Made by a program: the position numbers and the translations under genes
The notes under the pieces: generated by a model
What the model was told of the DNA's origin: nothing
Databases searched by the model: none
The model's input: the letters and a program-made list of their open reading frames with translations, nothing else
DNA from: Nostocoides sp. F2B08
GTDB taxonomy: Bacteria; Actinomycetota; Actinomycetes; Actinomycetales; Dermatophilaceae
Length of the DNA stretch: 64,000 nt
Direction: 5' to 3'
NCBI RefSeq assembly: GCF_009184895.1
Contig: NZ_WESE01000001.1
Location: 310,001 to 374,000, forward strand
Shown: in pieces, positions 62,770-64,000 of the stretch
Layout of the letters: each line of letters opens with the position of its first letter
Numbering within the stretch: position 1 is the stretch's first letter

Positions 62770-64000
62770 CCAAGTCCTTCCAGCCACGCGAGGACCGCTC
62801 GCGCGCCATATCCTGTGGCCCCCTTGGCGAGGATGCCCTTGTCCACGTCAGAGCGACCGGAGCCGGCGATGTCGAGGTGCGCCCACGGCACCCCTCCGGC
62901 GAACTCTCGCAGGAAGAGTGCGGCTGTGATGGCACCCGCTCCGACTCCGGGCGCGACGTTGCCGAGGTCGGCCACGTCGCTGCTCAGCGCCTCACGGTAG
63001 TCATCGACGAGGGGCATCCGCCAGAACGTCTCACCGGTCGACTCACCTGCCCGGCGCAGACCTTCGACGACCGCGTCGTCCGTACCGAAGATCGGGGCCG
63101 TGCTCCTCGCCAGCGCGACCCTCGCGGCACCGGTCAGGGTCGCCACGTCGACCAGGACGTCGGGCGCGAGCTCGGCCACCGCATACGCCATGGCGTCTGC
63201 GAGCACGAGGCGCCCCTCGGCATCGGTGTTGCCGACCTCGACGGTCCGACCTCCGTAGTGGGTGATGACGTCGGACGGGCGGAACGAGCTGCCGCTGACA
63301 TGGTTCTCGGCGAGGGCCAGCAGTCCGGTCACGCGGACGGGCACGGCGAGCTCGCGACACTGGGATAGGGCGGCCAGGACGATCGCGGAGCCGAGCATGT
63401 CGGTCTTCATGGCGAGCATCCCGTCGGCGGGTTTGATGTCGAGACCACCGGTGTCGAACGTGATGCCCTTGCCGACGAGGACCACGTGTCGGGTGTCGCG
63501 GTCGGCACCCCGCGGCGTGTAGTCGAGTCTGACCAGCCGAGGCGGGGTGGCCGATCCGGATCCCACGGCCAACAGCCCGCCGAAGCCGTCGCGAGCGAGC
63601 TCCTTCTCGGTCCACACATGCGACGCCAGCCCCGACCGTCGCGCCACCGAGCGGGCCTGGGTCACCATCCACGCGGGGTTCTTGACGTTCGAGGGCGTCA
63701 GCCCGAGACCACGGGCGATCAGGGTGCTCCGGCACCGGGCGAGGGATCTGCGGATGCGCTCCTCGTCCACGCCGACGTGCAGCCCGGCGAGGACGAACGC
63801 GTGCTCCGGTGGCCCGCTGGGGCGGACCGGCCCCTGCTGTCGCCAGGCCGGGGCCGTCCACGAACCGAGCGTGACTCCCTCGACGAGGGCACTCTCGTTC
63901 CCCGCCCCGAACGTCAGCACGAGGGCGCTGACGTCGCGACAGGCCCTGCCCACGGCCGCTCCGGCGATGCGCACATCCGACGGCGTCTCTCGGCCGAGCC
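62766..64000 (-). CDS. Leucyl aminopeptidase (M17), 5' end beyond the window
   Basis: About 410 residues of an M17 zinc/manganese aminopeptidase are visible. Metal- and substrate-binding segments are present: GKGITFDTGGLDIKPADGM, MKTDMLGS and the signature NTDAEGRLVLADAM. The C-terminus is complete. A GTG at 63974 could be taken as a start, but the frame stays open to the window edge and M17 enzymes are near 500 residues, so the N-terminal 80-100 residues probably lie outside. It is followed by the YdhR-like gene with a 4-base overlap. Confidence 0.9.
   Translation of the reverse strand, partial: LGRETPSDVRIAGAAVGRACRDVSALVLTFGAGNESALVEGVTLGSWTAPAWRQQGPVRPSGPPEHAFVLAGLHVGVDEERIRRSLARCRSTLIARGLGLTPSNVKNPAWMVTQARSVARRSGLASHVWTEKELARDGFGGLLAVGSGSATPPRLVRLDYTPRGADRDTRHVVLVGKGITFDTGGLDIKPADGMLAMKTDMLGSAIVLAALSQCRELAVPVRVTGLLALAENHVSGSSFRPSDVITHYGGRTVEVGNTDAEGRLVLADAMAYAVAELAPDVLVDVATLTGAARVALARSTAPIFGTDDAVVEGLRRAGESTGETFWRMPLVDDYREALSSDVADLGNVAPGVGAGAITAALFLREFAGGVPWAHLDIAGSGRSDVDKGILAKGATGYGARAVLAWLEGLG

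Overview
The window is high-GC DNA (about 70% by eye) densely packed with genes. The gene set is actinobacterial: WhiB7 with an AT-hook, mycoredoxin, AdnA/AdnB, MoeZ, DUF3107, UvrD2 with Cys4 and HRDC parts, and an HtrA/TatB/SigE cluster. Gene order and protein character suggest Micrococcales, most likely Intrasporangiaceae (Janibacter/Knoellia/Phycicoccus-like). That placement is inference; no rRNA or tRNA gene was seen.

Bases 1-26,000 match a block conserved across Actinomycetota (Mycobacterium tuberculosis Rv3195-Rv3213c from memory): NUDIX hydrolase, a DUF5679 zinc ribbon, a ThiF-like protein, ABC1 kinase, HhH-GPD glycosylase, whiB7, uvrD2, mycoredoxin, nudC, a phosphotransferase-fold protein, adnB-adnA, moeZ, a TetR regulator, DUF3107, a GlsB/YeaQ membrane protein, a ferritin-like protein, a DEAD-box helicase and a ParA-like ATPase. 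A zinc alcohol dehydrogenase sits within it. whiB7 has a long leader with a promoter, an upstream ORF and a terminator hairpin, the layout of a ribosome-controlled attenuator.

Bases 25,000-54,700 are more variable. They hold a LysR gene facing a small unknown gene, a protein with seven cysteines at exact 5-residue spacing, purU, a PHP phosphoesterase, a mesaconyl-CoA hydratase-like gene, glpK-glpD, and a decayed stretch (34.0-39.5 kb) with serine-hydrolase remnants, a lipoprotein lacking its catalytic residues, and a shredded copy of the aminopeptidase gene. Then come an ascorbate-type PTS pair, the intact aminopeptidase P, a PIG-L deacetylase, a stress protein, a cell-wall-binding polysaccharide deacetylase, an acyl-CoA dehydrogenase, a RIO kinase, an oxidoreductase, a KefB-like antiporter, an L,D-transpeptidase and two CoA-ester lyases. 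The hydratase, dehydrogenase and lyases could serve one ethylmalonyl-CoA-type pathway.

Bases 54,700-64,000 are a second conserved block (Rv1220c-Rv1232c-like): a PRC/MgtE_N/CBS protein, DUF1003, Mrp ATPase, TatB, HtrA-type protease, SigE, O-methyltransferase, a YdhR-like protein and a leucyl aminopeptidase cut by the window edge. No anti-sigma gene lies between sigE and htrA.

The most unusual signal is not a gene. Two convergent intergenic regions (22.68-23.33 kb and 58.42-58.70 kb) carry tandem arrays of a 62-63 bp unit built on GGCATGCC and GGCATACCC. The word GCATAC (core of ACCGCATAC) is also scattered through coding and non-coding DNA far more often than base composition predicts. Many single genes lack a Shine-Dalgarno sequence and instead have a TANNNT -10 element 6-8 bases before the start codon, suggesting leaderless transcripts.
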